A DNA stretch of 64,000 nucleotides from CANMXU01 sp052030545. Its GTDB lineage: Bacteria; Pseudomonadota; Gammaproteobacteria; Enterobacterales; Alteromonadaceae. The notes below the pieces were generated by a model, which was given only the letters and a program-made list of their open reading frames with translations, was not told the origin of the DNA and did no database searches. The stretch lies in contig NZ_JBPDIH010000006.1 of the NCBI RefSeq assembly GCF_052030545.1, positions 284,868 through 348,867 on the forward strand, written 5' to 3'. This document shows, piece by piece, positions 55,701-63,896 of this stretch. Position 1 is the stretch's first letter. Each line of letters opens with the position of its first letter. A program made the translations under genes and the position numbers.

Positions 55701-57259
55701 CGCCACACGGTATTTCGTTAAGCAATAATACTACGGTTGAAGGTGTTGCATTTAGTGCTCAAGTAAGCGCTGTAGATACCGAAAACGACAGCTTAAGCTA
55801 TTCAGTATCAGGCCTACCTACTTGGTTAACGTTTGATGAAAATAGCTTAGTGATCTCTGGTACACCAGAGAATACGCAAGCAGATGAATTAGTGGGTGAC
55901 TACCCAATTACGATTACGGTTGCTGATGGCATTAATTCTGCCGTAAGCCAATCGGTTACCATCACAGTAACTGCCGCAGAAAACAGCGCGCCAACGGGTC
56001 TTACATTCTCGCCACTCGCCGCAATTATTGACGAAGCTTACACAGGTACAGCAAGTGCTACAGATGCTGATAATGACACTTTAACTTATACTTTTGATAC
56101 GCAAGCAACCTGGTTAACTGGCTCAAGCAATACCTTAATTGGTACGCCAGCAACCGCAGGTGACTTTGTCGTAACGGTAACCGCTTCTGACGGCAAAGAA
56201 AGTATAAGTGCAAACTTTACTATTTCAGTGACTGAATTAGCGCCGCCAAATACTGCGCCATTTAACTTGATGATCGATAATACTGATGCACAACATGGCA
56301 AAGTATTTACCGGTACGCTTTCAGCCACAGATAGCGACGGTGATGCTATTTCCTACAGCATTGCAAATCAATCTGGCAACCCAGTTTGGTATTCAATTGC
56401 TAACGGCAATACGTTAACAGGTACACCTTCTGCAAGTGATGTTGGTGCTAATACGATTACCATAGAAATGTCTGACGGTATTAATGCCGCTAGCAGTGAA
56501 ACCATTACCATTAATGTCGCAGCGAACAATGCACCAAGTGATTTAGTTGTTGATAACTTAAACGCAACACAAGACCAAGCGTTTAGCGCAAACTTATCAG
56601 CAACAGATCTTGACGGTGATAACGTCAGCTTTATTGGCGAAGGTTTACCTGCTTGGTTAACGCTTGACGGTACCAGCTTAACGGGTACGCCAGCAGAAGC
56701 TGATGTAGGCGATCACACCTTTACCCTTGCCATGACCGATGGCATAGACACCACAGCAGCACAACAAGTCACCATTACCGTTGCCGCAGCTGGCGAAGGT
56801 CAGCCGACTGTTGAAACATTGTTTAGTGACGATTTTGAAAATGGCTTAGACAAGTGGCACAGAAGTACCACCGACCATGTTCAATCTACAGCGGATGCAA
56901 ATACAACTGAAAATGGTGCTACCGGTGTCAGGTTCAAAAATAACTGGCCAAACATGAACATTCTCACCCCTATGGATACTAGCGGTTTAACGAATATCAC
57001 GGTAAGTTTCATGTATAAAACCGATATGCCAGATTACAAAGATGGACTCATCATGAAGTACTCTCTTGATGGCGGTACTACATGGGAAGCAGGCACTGTG
57101 TTTAAAGAGCATTCAGCTAGTTTTGTTCGAAGAGATGTTGTTTTACCTGTTGCAGCCGAAAATCAAAGCTCGTTGACAATTCGCTTCGCTTCTGGTGGTC
57201 AATATAACCTGCAGCTTTCTTACGTGGATGATATTGTCATTACAGCAACTCGCCCATAA
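52763..57259 (+). CDS. Giant surface lipoprotein: catalytically dead sulfatase domain plus He_PIG/cadherin-like repeats
   Basis: 1498 residues. The lipobox L-T-A-C gives Cys27. An Ig-like He_PIG domain (about 35-118) comes first, then a sulfatase/alkaline-phosphatase-superfamily domain (about 124-430, closest in look to the N-sulfoglucosamine-sulfohydrolase group). A VCBS/cadherin-like domain (about 623-715), seven He_PIG repeats (about 717-1345) and a C-terminal jelly-roll-like domain (about 1350-1498, opening FSDDFENGLDKWH) follow. In the sulfatase domain the formylglycine Cys is Thr174, its Arg is Leu178, H-D-P-H is P274-E-P-Q, D-N-G is N361-Q-G and the following Lys is Gln370. A binding or adhesive role is more likely than sulfatase activity. 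Only Asp132 and Thr174 survive; an NPP-type Thr nucleophile is a less likely alternative. Confidence 0.85.
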   Translation: MPTIKKRLVTNRALPAILIGSCLLTACNSEDVNNSAPGIPTAKNNIAFDGQSFTTDLTAYDADNDALTYEYVSGPEWLSISGNQLIGTPPSQDIGQHTIEILVSDGKASSTNSFDFYVKDFGPTNVVIINLDGTNRNHLGTYHNVKDGSVTPNIDAFANQGKKFQKAHTVVTETIPSLNSVITGMYPHQSGVEGTQQVWKTSAVLLPDVLKNNNYLVGILGKASEATPSTPYAWDIIGSDIDSQNIETAANVANSLFEKARLADQPFFFTYNVPEPQQSFWALSTAEKDENETEQQAQYSPTDPAYMAIKSALPTGISEIEQDISNYLSSLSRGDALVGEVLATLEQSGFSENTLVILYSNQGWAMPYAQNNVWNQSSNIPLIVRWPGKVPAQQANSTDMISTVDFMPTILSALDIEVPEQVAGQSLLATLLFDKNSDTAEEDEAAIAALGLDTSAVFKTYYEGSAEKRRPMRAIQTAKYNYIFNPWADGTTEMVTNIVDGATFKAMAANGASNSEVQAQVDFYKTRALEEFYLLANDSLEQTNQIDNPEYQQTIVTLEQQLVDWMAKTDDPALSAFLNKDNASFLRMHSNSFLANWMSEQQAQTDAKSAVLGRDKTEAVFFPNHDSYNIHQGEKLTVSAEHGVASNDYLSATATAITTTLLDLPSNGTVTLEENGAFEYTPAEGFMGVDTFTYTANSVSSEESAVALVKITVINNRPMDLTIDNTQGAFGKYFEAKVSATDSDEDALTYAIVAGPSWLSISGSDIVGWPIEDDIGEVNLTLSANDGIEGIEQSFVLTIAEAANNPPTDIAISANTAVENIEFTATVSALDADGESLAYSLANEVLWLTLEGDQLKGTPMTRDIGVHALQISVTDKEQTVTSNLSITVAANQAPTAITISETKAIQGHSFTALVSATDFEEQALEFTLEGDNSWLTLNESELTGTPSASDVGTSNITVSVSDGTSVVKQSFAVTVTENTAPHGISLSNNTTVEGVAFSAQVSAVDTENDSLSYSVSGLPTWLTFDENSLVISGTPENTQADELVGDYPITITVADGINSAVSQSVTITVTAAENSAPTGLTFSPLAAIIDEAYTGTASATDADNDTLTYTFDTQATWLTGSSNTLIGTPATAGDFVVTVTASDGKESISANFTISVTELAPPNTAPFNLMIDNTDAQHGKVFTGTLSATDSDGDAISYSIANQSGNPVWYSIANGNTLTGTPSASDVGANTITIEMSDGINAASSETITINVAANNAPSDLVVDNLNATQDQAFSANLSATDLDGDNVSFIGEGLPAWLTLDGTSLTGTPAEADVGDHTFTLAMTDGIDTTAAQQVTITVAAAGEGQPTVETLFSDDFENGLDKWHRSTTDHVQSTADANTTENGATGVRFKNNWPNMNILTPMDTSGLTNITVSFMYKTDMPDYKDGLIMKYSLDGGTTWEAGTVFKEHSASFVRRDVVLPVAAENQSSLTIRFASGGQYNLQLSYVDDIVITATRP

Positions 57260-57290
57260 AAGTTAAACGAGTTACTTAGATTGCGATAAA

Positions 57291-57325
57291 AAATGCCGCT
57301 ACGTTAACTAGCGGCATTTTTATTT
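57291..57325 (+). terminator. Intrinsic terminator after the giant lipoprotein gene
   Basis: A perfect 11-bp stem AAATGCCGCTA / TAGCGGCATTT with a 7-base loop, then TTTTATTT. Confidence 0.9.
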
Positions 57326-57411
57326 CTGCCTATTTAACTTTAACACTTAACGACTCATTCCCTTTTCAAAGATAGTATTAAAATTAGAAATACAATCACA
57401 ATTAGCGATGA

Positions 57412-57957
57412 TTACTTATTTTCAAAACGCACTCTATCTTGCTCGGTTGCACTTTCAATGCACTCACCTTTTACGACAATCACACCTCGATTTAAGCTTT
57501 TCTCTAATTCAAAATAGCCATCTCGACAATATTGGTTGTCGACTAGTTGCTGCTCAAGCATTTGATACACATGCGCTTCTAACTGCTTAATCAATTCTGG
57601 ATCTTGACCCGAACGACTGCTGACTTGAGTACCACCAGCTTGACTATTACGCCCTTCTCGCTCACCGCGACCGCCGCCTTTCCCCCCATTTTTACCGCCT
57701 TCTGCTTTGCCACCTTTGCCCTTTCTTGTACCCTTATCGCCTTCTGGTTTATCTTGTTTAGCTTCACCTTGACGATTTTTGCTATCACCAGCAATGCCGT
57801 TACGGCCAAGTAACGTCAGGGTAAACATTTTAGAATTATCGGCTTGAATATTGGTATGAAAAATCGGCGTAAGTTCTGGTGGCTGATAGCTAGAACAGCC
57901 AGCTAAAAAAATCACTGGAATAATCGATAAACTAACAACAGTTTTTGAAAAAAGCAT
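57412..57957 (-). CDS. Lipoprotein with Lys/Gly-rich disordered linker
   Basis: 181 residues from ATG 57957 (MLFSKTVVSL); the longest frame adds 9 unlikely residues. Lipobox L-A-G-C gives Cys21. A linker of about 60 residues (about 55-115), rich in Lys, Gly, Glu and Arg (stretches such as GKGGKAEGG), is followed by a compact C-terminal region (about 120-181) with two Cys (QYCRDGY, KGECIES) that may pair. No family recognised. It lies alone between two outward-facing genes. The G-rich coding sequence also yields open spurious frames. Confidence 0.75.
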   Translation of the reverse strand: MLFSKTVVSLSIIPVIFLAGCSSYQPPELTPIFHTNIQADNSKMFTLTLLGRNGIAGDSKNRQGEAKQDKPEGDKGTRKGKGGKAEGGKNGGKGGGRGEREGRNSQAGGTQVSSRSGQDPELIKQLEAHVYQMLEQQLVDNQYCRDGYFELEKSLNRGVIVVKGECIESATEQDRVRFENK

Positions 57958-58195
57958 ACATGTTCCTGTTTGGATTTCAACCACACCATATTAGCAACTT
58001 CCCTGCGTGAGAAACGTCAGCATGGTGTAAATTTTTTTAGTCAACTAAGTAGTCAATTAACTAGTCAATTGACTAGCTGTAGGTAACAAAACGCTACCTA
58101 ATAAAAAAGTGATATATCTAACAGCGCCAGTATTTTGTGGCATAATAAAATAAGTCACCATCCCATCTAATTGGCAAAAGGAGAAAACCTATATA

Positions 58196-59569
58196 GTGAA
58201 TAAAATTACGCTTAGCCAAGACGAAAACTTGTCGATAAAGTTAGCCTATCAACTGCTACCGCAAGAATCTCAACGTATAGATTTATATTTCTCGTTGCCG
58301 GTCGAAATGGGCATAGACCCTAGCACCTTAGACGAGCACAATTACTTCAACAGTAGCATTAAAAGCCACAGCGCTTATTACTCTGACAAGTTACACCTAC
58401 CATTAGTTCGCAGCCGTTTTATTAGTCAAAACAAAGGCGAGCAAGATGACTATCGTCTAAACCTTAATTTATTCTGCTATCAAATTCGCATTGCCTTAGA
58501 TACCGACAGCAAACAAGTTTTACAGCTAAAGTCGGCCGATGAATTTTATCCGCAAGTTATTGAGCTGGCAGATCAAACCTTAAGTTTATTAAAAAAACTG
58601 CGTCGCTATACACCTTCTGATAGCAAACTAAGTTCTTATTTTGAAAATGCCGATAACTATTTAAGCTGGCACGTTGAACAGTCTTTTTTAAAGCTGTTAG
58701 CCAAAGGACCAAAAAGTAGTGACTTTTCTGCAGAGCGCGAATTTTTATTCACCCTATGCAAAAACGAAAATGATTATCGCACTAGCCAGCAATATAATTC
58801 TCAAATTACCTTAGAAGACCCCAACCGCATCACCAATAAAATGCGTTTGCTGCAACGTTTAATTGAATATGGCGTCGTTTTCCAAAAAGAAACCCGCATT
58901 TTAAATACCAATTTAAAACGCTTAGTTCGTGGCTCGGTTACTGCGGTGATCATGGCTTTTGTGATGATGCTGGTGCTTAATGCTCGATCAAATTTTACCG
59001 AAATCACCTTAATGCTTATCGGACTGCTCGGGGTGATTTATGGTTTACGGGAAATATTTAAAGATGACCTTACCAGTATCATTTGGCGTAAAATACAACA
59101 AGGTCGCCCTAAGTGGCAGAATTTATTTTCGCATAGCGTTAATAAAAAGCGCATTATGCTACAAACCATTTGGCTAGAGTATATTAAAGCCAAAGAGTTA
59201 CCCAAAGCGGTTAATGCTTTATTTCAAAAACGGCGTCAGCAAAATAAACAGCCGGCAATTTTGCTGCACTTTCGTAGCGACAGCAAAGTGATCGCTAAAG
59301 AGTTTTTGCCCGGTTATGACAAACTGCAAAAGCAGATATTTTTCAATTTAACGCCCTTTGTACGCTTTTTGAAAAAAGGTGCCGGCAGGTTATACAGCTT
59401 AGACGGTAAAAAAATTACCCAACAAGCGGTGGAAAGGCGTTATCAGATCAATCTAGTGTTAGTGCAAACAGTAAAAAAAGCAGAGTATTTACAGCGATTT
59501 AAAATAACATTAAACCGCTCGGAAATTGTTAATATTGAAGCAATAGAGTCTAGCGAAGACGTTTTTTAG
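58196..59569 (+). CDS. Unknown 457-residue protein with two central membrane helices
   Basis: Starts at GTG 58196 with AAAAGGAG 12 bp upstream. No signal peptide. A long soluble N-terminal region (1 to about 240) carries an N-terminal beta-rich part and helices. Two transmembrane helices follow (about 245-262, 268-286) and then a basic cytosolic C-terminal region (about 290-457). There is no catalytic motif I recognise. By topology both soluble parts would face the cytoplasm. Single gene with its own terminator. Confidence 0.72.
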   Translation: MNKITLSQDENLSIKLAYQLLPQESQRIDLYFSLPVEMGIDPSTLDEHNYFNSSIKSHSAYYSDKLHLPLVRSRFISQNKGEQDDYRLNLNLFCYQIRIALDTDSKQVLQLKSADEFYPQVIELADQTLSLLKKLRRYTPSDSKLSSYFENADNYLSWHVEQSFLKLLAKGPKSSDFSAEREFLFTLCKNENDYRTSQQYNSQITLEDPNRITNKMRLLQRLIEYGVVFQKETRILNTNLKRLVRGSVTAVIMAFVMMLVLNARSNFTEITLMLIGLLGVIYGLREIFKDDLTSIIWRKIQQGRPKWQNLFSHSVNKKRIMLQTIWLEYIKAKELPKAVNALFQKRRQQNKQPAILLHFRSDSKVIAKEFLPGYDKLQKQIFFNLTPFVRFLKKGAGRLYSLDGKKITQQAVERRYQINLVLVQTVKKAEYLQRFKITLNRSEIVNIEAIESSEDVF

Positions 59570-59580
59570 TAAGATTTAGC

Positions 59581-59609
59581 CCGGGCTTTAACTTAAGCTC
59601 GGTTTATTT
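59581..59609 (+). terminator. Intrinsic terminator after the unknown membrane protein
   Basis: Stem CCGGGCTT / AAGCTCGG, with one G-U pair in RNA and a 6-base loop, followed by TTTATTT. It overlaps the end of the convergent FAH-family gene. Confidence 0.7.
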
Positions 59610-60215
59610 AGCTTGCCAACTTGCTTCCACTAAAACCTTATCGCCTTGCAAGACTTGACCATGAAAGTTATCGCCGACATTAATTTGTCCAACGCCTTTA
59701 GGCGTGCCTGTCATCACAATATCGCCATCGGTTAAGTCAATAAAGGTGGCAAGTTCGGCTAAAATATCTTGTGGTTTAACCATCATTAATGCAACACCGC
59801 CGGCCTGTGTCGGTTTATTGTTAATTGCTAAAGCGAGCGATAAATCATCATTAATCACATCTAAACTGACAAAAGGGCTAAATACCGCTGCGCCGTTAAA
59901 TGCTTTCGCGCGCTCCCACGGCAAACCTTTCGATTTTAGCTGGCTTTGCAAACCACGTTTGGTTAAGTCTAAACCAAAGCCTACCGCCGTAAATTTACCT
60001 TGTTGATAAACAAAGCTTAACTCGCCTTCATAATGCAGTGCTTCTTGATGAAAGGCATTTAGCTCAGCAGAAATAGCGGAATTAGGTTTTAAAAACACCA
60101 CCATTTCATCAGGCACTTCATTGCCCAATTCGGTAATGTGGTCAACGTAATTTCGACCAATGCAAACCACTTTTGATGGTGTGATCGGCTGGTTATCAAC
60201 AGAGATAGTATTCAC
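59604..60215 (-). CDS. Fumarylacetoacetate-hydrolase-family protein
   Basis: 203 residues from GTG 60215, chosen because AAGGAAG lies 5 bp upstream. The ATG at 60242 overlaps the upstream gene's stop and has no ribosome site. The FAH fold shows V-V-C-I-G-R-N-Y-V-D-H, K-P-N-S-A-I, metal ligands in the H-Y-E-G-E-L segment and T-G-T-P-K-G-V-G. The family hydrolyses or decarboxylates keto-acids (for example acylpyruvate or oxaloacetate); the substrate cannot be stated. It is in tight tandem with a TSUP permease gene, probably an operon. Confidence 0.87.
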   Translation of the reverse strand: MNTISVDNQPITPSKVVCIGRNYVDHITELGNEVPDEMVVFLKPNSAISAELNAFHQEALHYEGELSFVYQQGKFTAVGFGLDLTKRGLQSQLKSKGLPWERAKAFNGAAVFSPFVSLDVINDDLSLALAINNKPTQAGGVALMMVKPQDILAELATFIDLTDGDIVMTGTPKGVGQINVGDNFHGQVLQGDKVLVEASWQAK

Positions 60216-60241
60216 AAAAACTTCCTTAAAAATTGATGACA

Positions 60242-61066
60242 TTAAGCAATAAAAGTTCGATAAATCATGCGTATGGCTACAAGTAATAAAAAACTACCAA
60301 AAAAGGTACTAAGCTGACGTTTAGTCAGCCGTTGCGCCAATTTCACGCCAAAAGGCGCAGCTATAATGCTCATTGGCGCAATCAGCGCGAGTCCAATGAT
60401 ATTAACATAGCCAATACTGCCCAGTGGTAAGGTGTCAACCGATAAGCCAGAAACGACAAAACCAATCGCGCCGGGAATACTGATAAACAAACCAAAGACT
60501 GCCGCAGTACCAACCGCTTTATGTATTTGTTGATTCATTAAGGTCAGTGTTGGCACAGTTAAGCTACCACCGCCTATGCCCATCATGCTCGATAAACTGC
60601 CAATAATAAATGGTGCAACAGGCGCAGCGATGCCACGCGGCACACCTTTCGACAGCGTTATTTTATCAAGTGGTAATAACATTTTTAATGCGACAATTAA
60701 AATAACAATCGCAAAAATAGCCGCCAGTACTTGGCTGTTTAAATAAGACGCCCCTAAGGTGCCAACCAGTGAGCCAATAACGATTACTGGCCCCCAAGCT
60801 TTAACTAAGCCAACATCAACATTGCCTTTACCGTAATGTGCTTTAGTCGAAGAAATAGAGGTTAAAATAATGCATGCCAACGAGGTGCCAATGGCAACAT
60901 GCATACGCACACTTGGTTCAACACCATAAAAACCTAAACCAAGCTCTAATACTGGTACAATAACAATCCCACCACCAATACCTAATAACCCAGCCAGAAT
61001 GCCTGCGACTATGCCGGTAATAAGCATTACGCCAGCAAAAGGTAAGAGGTTGATCACTATATCCAT
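60242..61066 (-). CDS. TSUP (TauE/SafE-type) permease
   Basis: 274 residues, about eight transmembrane helices, with the TSUP glycine motif G-L-L-G-I-G-G-G-I near the N-terminus repeated as M-G-I-G-G-G-S-L in the second half. The family exports or imports sulfur-containing or organic anions. Its stop codon is 27 bp from the FAH-family gene's preferred GTG start, so a co-transcribed permease/hydrolase pair is likely; the shared substrate is unknown. Confidence 0.88.
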   Translation of the reverse strand: MDIVINLLPFAGVMLITGIVAGILAGLLGIGGGIVIVPVLELGLGFYGVEPSVRMHVAIGTSLACIILTSISSTKAHYGKGNVDVGLVKAWGPVIVIGSLVGTLGASYLNSQVLAAIFAIVILIVALKMLLPLDKITLSKGVPRGIAAPVAPFIIGSLSSMMGIGGGSLTVPTLTLMNQQIHKAVGTAAVFGLFISIPGAIGFVVSGLSVDTLPLGSIGYVNIIGLALIAPMSIIAAPFGVKLAQRLTKRQLSTFFGSFLLLVAIRMIYRTFIA

Positions 61067-61122
61067 TTTATATTGTGTTCACATTAGTTAAACGCGAGAA
61101 AGAAGAAGCTTAGTATACCTTG

Positions 61123-62235
61123 CTAGTGACTAAGAGACAGCTTCTGGCCGACATATTTTGCAATCGCCAAACTTGAAGTGAGCCCCGGTGAGTCGATACC
61201 AAATAAATTCACTAAGCCATTTACGCCGTGCTGGTCACTACTTTGGATAACAAAATCTTTAAAGCTATCGCTGGGTCCTTGCAGTTTTGGCCGAATACCA
61301 GAGTAGCCTGGTTGCAGCTTATCTGGGTTAAGTGTTGGAAAGTACTGCTTAATTGCCTGCACAAATTTATCTTTTAACTTTGGGTCAACCTGATAATTTA
61401 ATTGGTCAACATATTGCGTATCAGGACCAAACTTTAATTGCCCACCAGTATCAAGTGATGCATGAATACCCAAGCCATTATCACTAGGGATTGGATAGAT
61501 AAGCTGCTTAAAAGGGCTTTTACCTTGATAGGTAAAATAATGCCCTCGACACCAATGTAACTTAGGAATATGTGCAGAATTAAGCCCAACAATCGACTGA
61601 GCTAGCTCGCAGCTATGCAAACCAGCACTATTAATAAGATAACGACATTGCAGCTTAATGTGTTCGCCTTGGCTATCGAGTGTCACTTCAAAGCCCTGCT
61701 CATTAGCAATTGCTGACAGCATTTTGCTTTGCCCAACAAATTGACCTTCATTGGCTTGTAAATCAGCGAGCAGCGTTTGCATATAGGCATGAACATCGAC
61801 AATGCCAGTACTCGGTGATAAAAGCGCAGCTTTTGCTTTAAGGTGCGGTTCTTTGCGACTCAATGTCGCTTTATCTAGCCAGGAAAGATCGCACACATTA
61901 TTAGCAAGTGCTTGCTGTTCAATACCTTCAAGCACCTTAATTTCATCATCACTTTCAGCAACCAATAATTTACCTAATTTTTGGTGAGCAATATGGCGTT
62001 GCTGACAATATTGATAGAGCAGCGTTTTACCTTGCACGCACAATTTAGCTTTTAAACTATTGCTTGGATAATAAAGTCCAGCGTGAATAACCTCACTATT
62101 TCGGCTACTGGTTTCTTCCCCAAAATGACGGTGTTTATCAACCAAGAGTACTTGCTCTAGATGCTGGCTAAGTTCGCGAGCTGTAGCTAAGCCAATAACG
62201 CCTGCACCAACCACGAGGGCATCAACCTTATGCAA
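61123..62235 (-). CDS. L-2-hydroxyglutarate-oxidase-like FAD enzyme
   Basis: 370 residues. FAD-binding motif V-V-G-A-G-V-I-G-L-A-T-A at the N-terminus, then S-S-R-N-S-E-V-I-H-A-G-L-Y-Y, typical of L-2-hydroxyglutarate dehydrogenase/oxidase-like and glycerol-3-phosphate-oxidase-like enzymes. It would oxidise a 2-hydroxy acid and pass electrons to oxygen or the quinone pool. L-2-hydroxyglutarate can arise from glutarate, and a glutarate operon lies 11 kb away, but no direct link is visible. Confidence 0.82.
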   Translation of the reverse strand: MHKVDALVVGAGVIGLATARELSQHLEQVLLVDKHRHFGEETSSRNSEVIHAGLYYPSNSLKAKLCVQGKTLLYQYCQQRHIAHQKLGKLLVAESDDEIKVLEGIEQQALANNVCDLSWLDKATLSRKEPHLKAKAALLSPSTGIVDVHAYMQTLLADLQANEGQFVGQSKMLSAIANEQGFEVTLDSQGEHIKLQCRYLINSAGLHSCELAQSIVGLNSAHIPKLHWCRGHYFTYQGKSPFKQLIYPIPSDNGLGIHASLDTGGQLKFGPDTQYVDQLNYQVDPKLKDKFVQAIKQYFPTLNPDKLQPGYSGIRPKLQGPSDSFKDFVIQSSDQHGVNGLVNLFGIDSPGLTSSLAIAKYVGQKLSLSH

Positions 62236-62371
62236 AATATAACTCCTTATTCGCCAGCACTAGTAATAAAAAAGGTTATTGCTTTAATTTGAAAATGTGA
62301 GGCGCTAATGTACATTAAAGCACAACAAGCTAATGTTAATAAATTCAACTTATGGACACCATTGCTAAATT

Positions 62372-63292
62372 ATGACCAAGTATGTACTTTCGCTATTCAT
62401 CAGCTTGATGTTTTTTAACCCTGCTCCCAGTTATGCGTTAAGCAAACTGGGTCATAAAGCGATTTGCCAATTGAGCTTTCAACAATTACCCGCGGCTTCT
62501 CAAGCGAAGATATTGCAATTATTAACGCACATTCCGAAAAAAGAGCAGCAGCGTATTAATCAATACAATTACCAAAAGCGCACAAAAGCAATTACTTTTG
62601 CTGACAGCTGCACGTGGGCCGATGCGATCAAAAAAGATAAAAGCTATGATAAATACAAGACGTGGCATTATCGCAACATCAGCCGCAACATCAGCCGCAA
62701 TATAAGTCGCAATGTTAGCCGCAACCAACCACCAATTACCCAATTAGCGTGTGATTCCCCCTGCATTACCTCGGCAATTGCTTATCATCAACAACAACTC
62801 ACCTCAACAACGGGCTGGCAACAAACACAAGCACTGATGTTTTTAGGGCATTGGTTAGGCGACATTCATCAACCATTGCATATTAGCTTTGCTGACGATC
62901 GCGGCGGCAACAGCATCAAAATTAAACTCGCGCAGCAAAAGTGCAACAACTTGCATTGGCTTTGGGATGAGTGTTTGGTTAACTACCGCCTGAAAAAAGG
63001 CAAAAACAAACAACAGCAGCTAGTGAGTAACTTACATCAAATATGGCAAACATCGCCAATCACAAGTTGGCAAAAAGACGACATACTCGTTTGGGCTAAC
63101 GAGTCGTTTGCCATTACACAAATGCCGGCATTTAAGTACTGCACACTCGATAACAACAAGTTTTGCCAAGCTAGGCAAACCAAACCGCTGGTACTTGATG
63201 AACGCTATGTGCAGCAGTTCTCGCCAATACTTGAACGGCAACTAGTAAAAGCGGCAGCAAGATTAACTGCGCTATTAGAACAACACCTATAG
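62372..63292 (+). CDS. Secreted S1/P1-type nuclease
   Basis: 306 residues, signal peptide 1-22 (ends PSYA). Zinc-ligand pattern: G-H-K-A-I near the mature N-terminus, S-C-T-W-A-D, T-W-H-Y, F-L-G-H-W-L-G-D-I-H-Q-P-L-H and L-H-W-L-W-D. The family cuts single-stranded DNA/RNA and removes 3'-phosphate. The mature protein starts with Leu where the family has Trp1; the zinc uses the backbone there, so activity may survive. A 12-bp in-frame repeat (62675-62722) has expanded an N-I-S-R loop after W-H-Y. Confidence 0.88.
   Translation: MTKYVLSLFISLMFFNPAPSYALSKLGHKAICQLSFQQLPAASQAKILQLLTHIPKKEQQRINQYNYQKRTKAITFADSCTWADAIKKDKSYDKYKTWHYRNISRNISRNISRNVSRNQPPITQLACDSPCITSAIAYHQQQLTSTTGWQQTQALMFLGHWLGDIHQPLHISFADDRGGNSIKIKLAQQKCNNLHWLWDECLVNYRLKKGKNKQQQLVSNLHQIWQTSPITSWQKDDILVWANESFAITQMPAFKYCTLDNNKFCQARQTKPLVLDERYVQQFSPILERQLVKAAARLTALLEQHL
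62675..62722 (+). repeat. In-frame 12-bp minisatellite in the nuclease gene
   Basis: Four 12-bp units, the first two identical (AACATCAGCCGC), then two diverged, encode N-I-S-R twice, N-I-S-R and N-V-S-R. They add 16 residues in a surface loop right after the active-site W-H-Y. Confidence 0.9.
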
Positions 63293-63445
63293 CTTTATCG
63301 TTAAATAATATGAGAAAAAACAATACCTACTCTGGCTAAATACCAGCAACGGCTATGGTCTGACAAGTGAAATAGCTGTTGATTTTTCATACACACCTAA
63401 CGCATATTAAGTGTTCTATTTTTCAAATTGGATATGCTGGAGTAG

Positions 63446-63895
63446 ATGATGTTAACGCAACTGAAGAAGGTTCAACAGCAATGGCAAGGAAGTCATAAAG
63501 CTATTGATAACTGGTTAGATGAACGGCAAGCATTGTTAGTGGCTTATTGCCAACTGGCCGGATTACCGCCATTTACTCGTGAAAACAATACCCCTGTTGA
63601 TGACTTTGATTTAAAGCATTTTTGCCAAGTATTAATTGATTATATTTGCGCCGGTCATTTCGAAATTTTTAATCAGTCCGCCTCACCTGAGCATACACAA
63701 ACCCTAGCGCTTATCGATAAAATAAATGCATCTACTGACTTTGCGTTAAAGTTTAACGATTACTACATCAAAAAAACACCAAGCGATGCTTTGCCGCAAC
63801 TCGATAACGACTTGTCGCAATTAGGGCAATTTCTTGAACAACGTTTTGCGCTTGAAGATCAGCTGATAGAACTTATCCACAAAGAACTAGCGTAA
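63446..63895 (+). CDS. rsd: Rsd/AlgQ-family anti-sigma-70 factor
   Basis: 149 residues (start at either of two adjacent ATGs, 63446 or 63449; TGGAG lies upstream). All-helical, with W-L-D-E-R-Q-x-L-L-V-x-Y-C, D-x-F-C-Q-V-L-I-D-Y-I-C-A-G-H-F-E-I-F and a C-terminal acidic helix, matching Rsd/AlgQ. It binds sigma70 to reduce its use, mostly in stationary phase. Nothing adjacent suggests a specific partner. Confidence 0.88.
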   Translation: MMLTQLKKVQQQWQGSHKAIDNWLDERQALLVAYCQLAGLPPFTRENNTPVDDFDLKHFCQVLIDYICAGHFEIFNQSASPEHTQTLALIDKINASTDFALKFNDYYIKKTPSDALPQLDNDLSQLGQFLEQRFALEDQLIELIHKELA

Positions 63896-63896
63896 T

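Noticed and set aside
52763..57259. Annotation as an active sulfatase
   Set aside because: Formylglycine Cys, its Arg and several metal or catalytic residues are absent.
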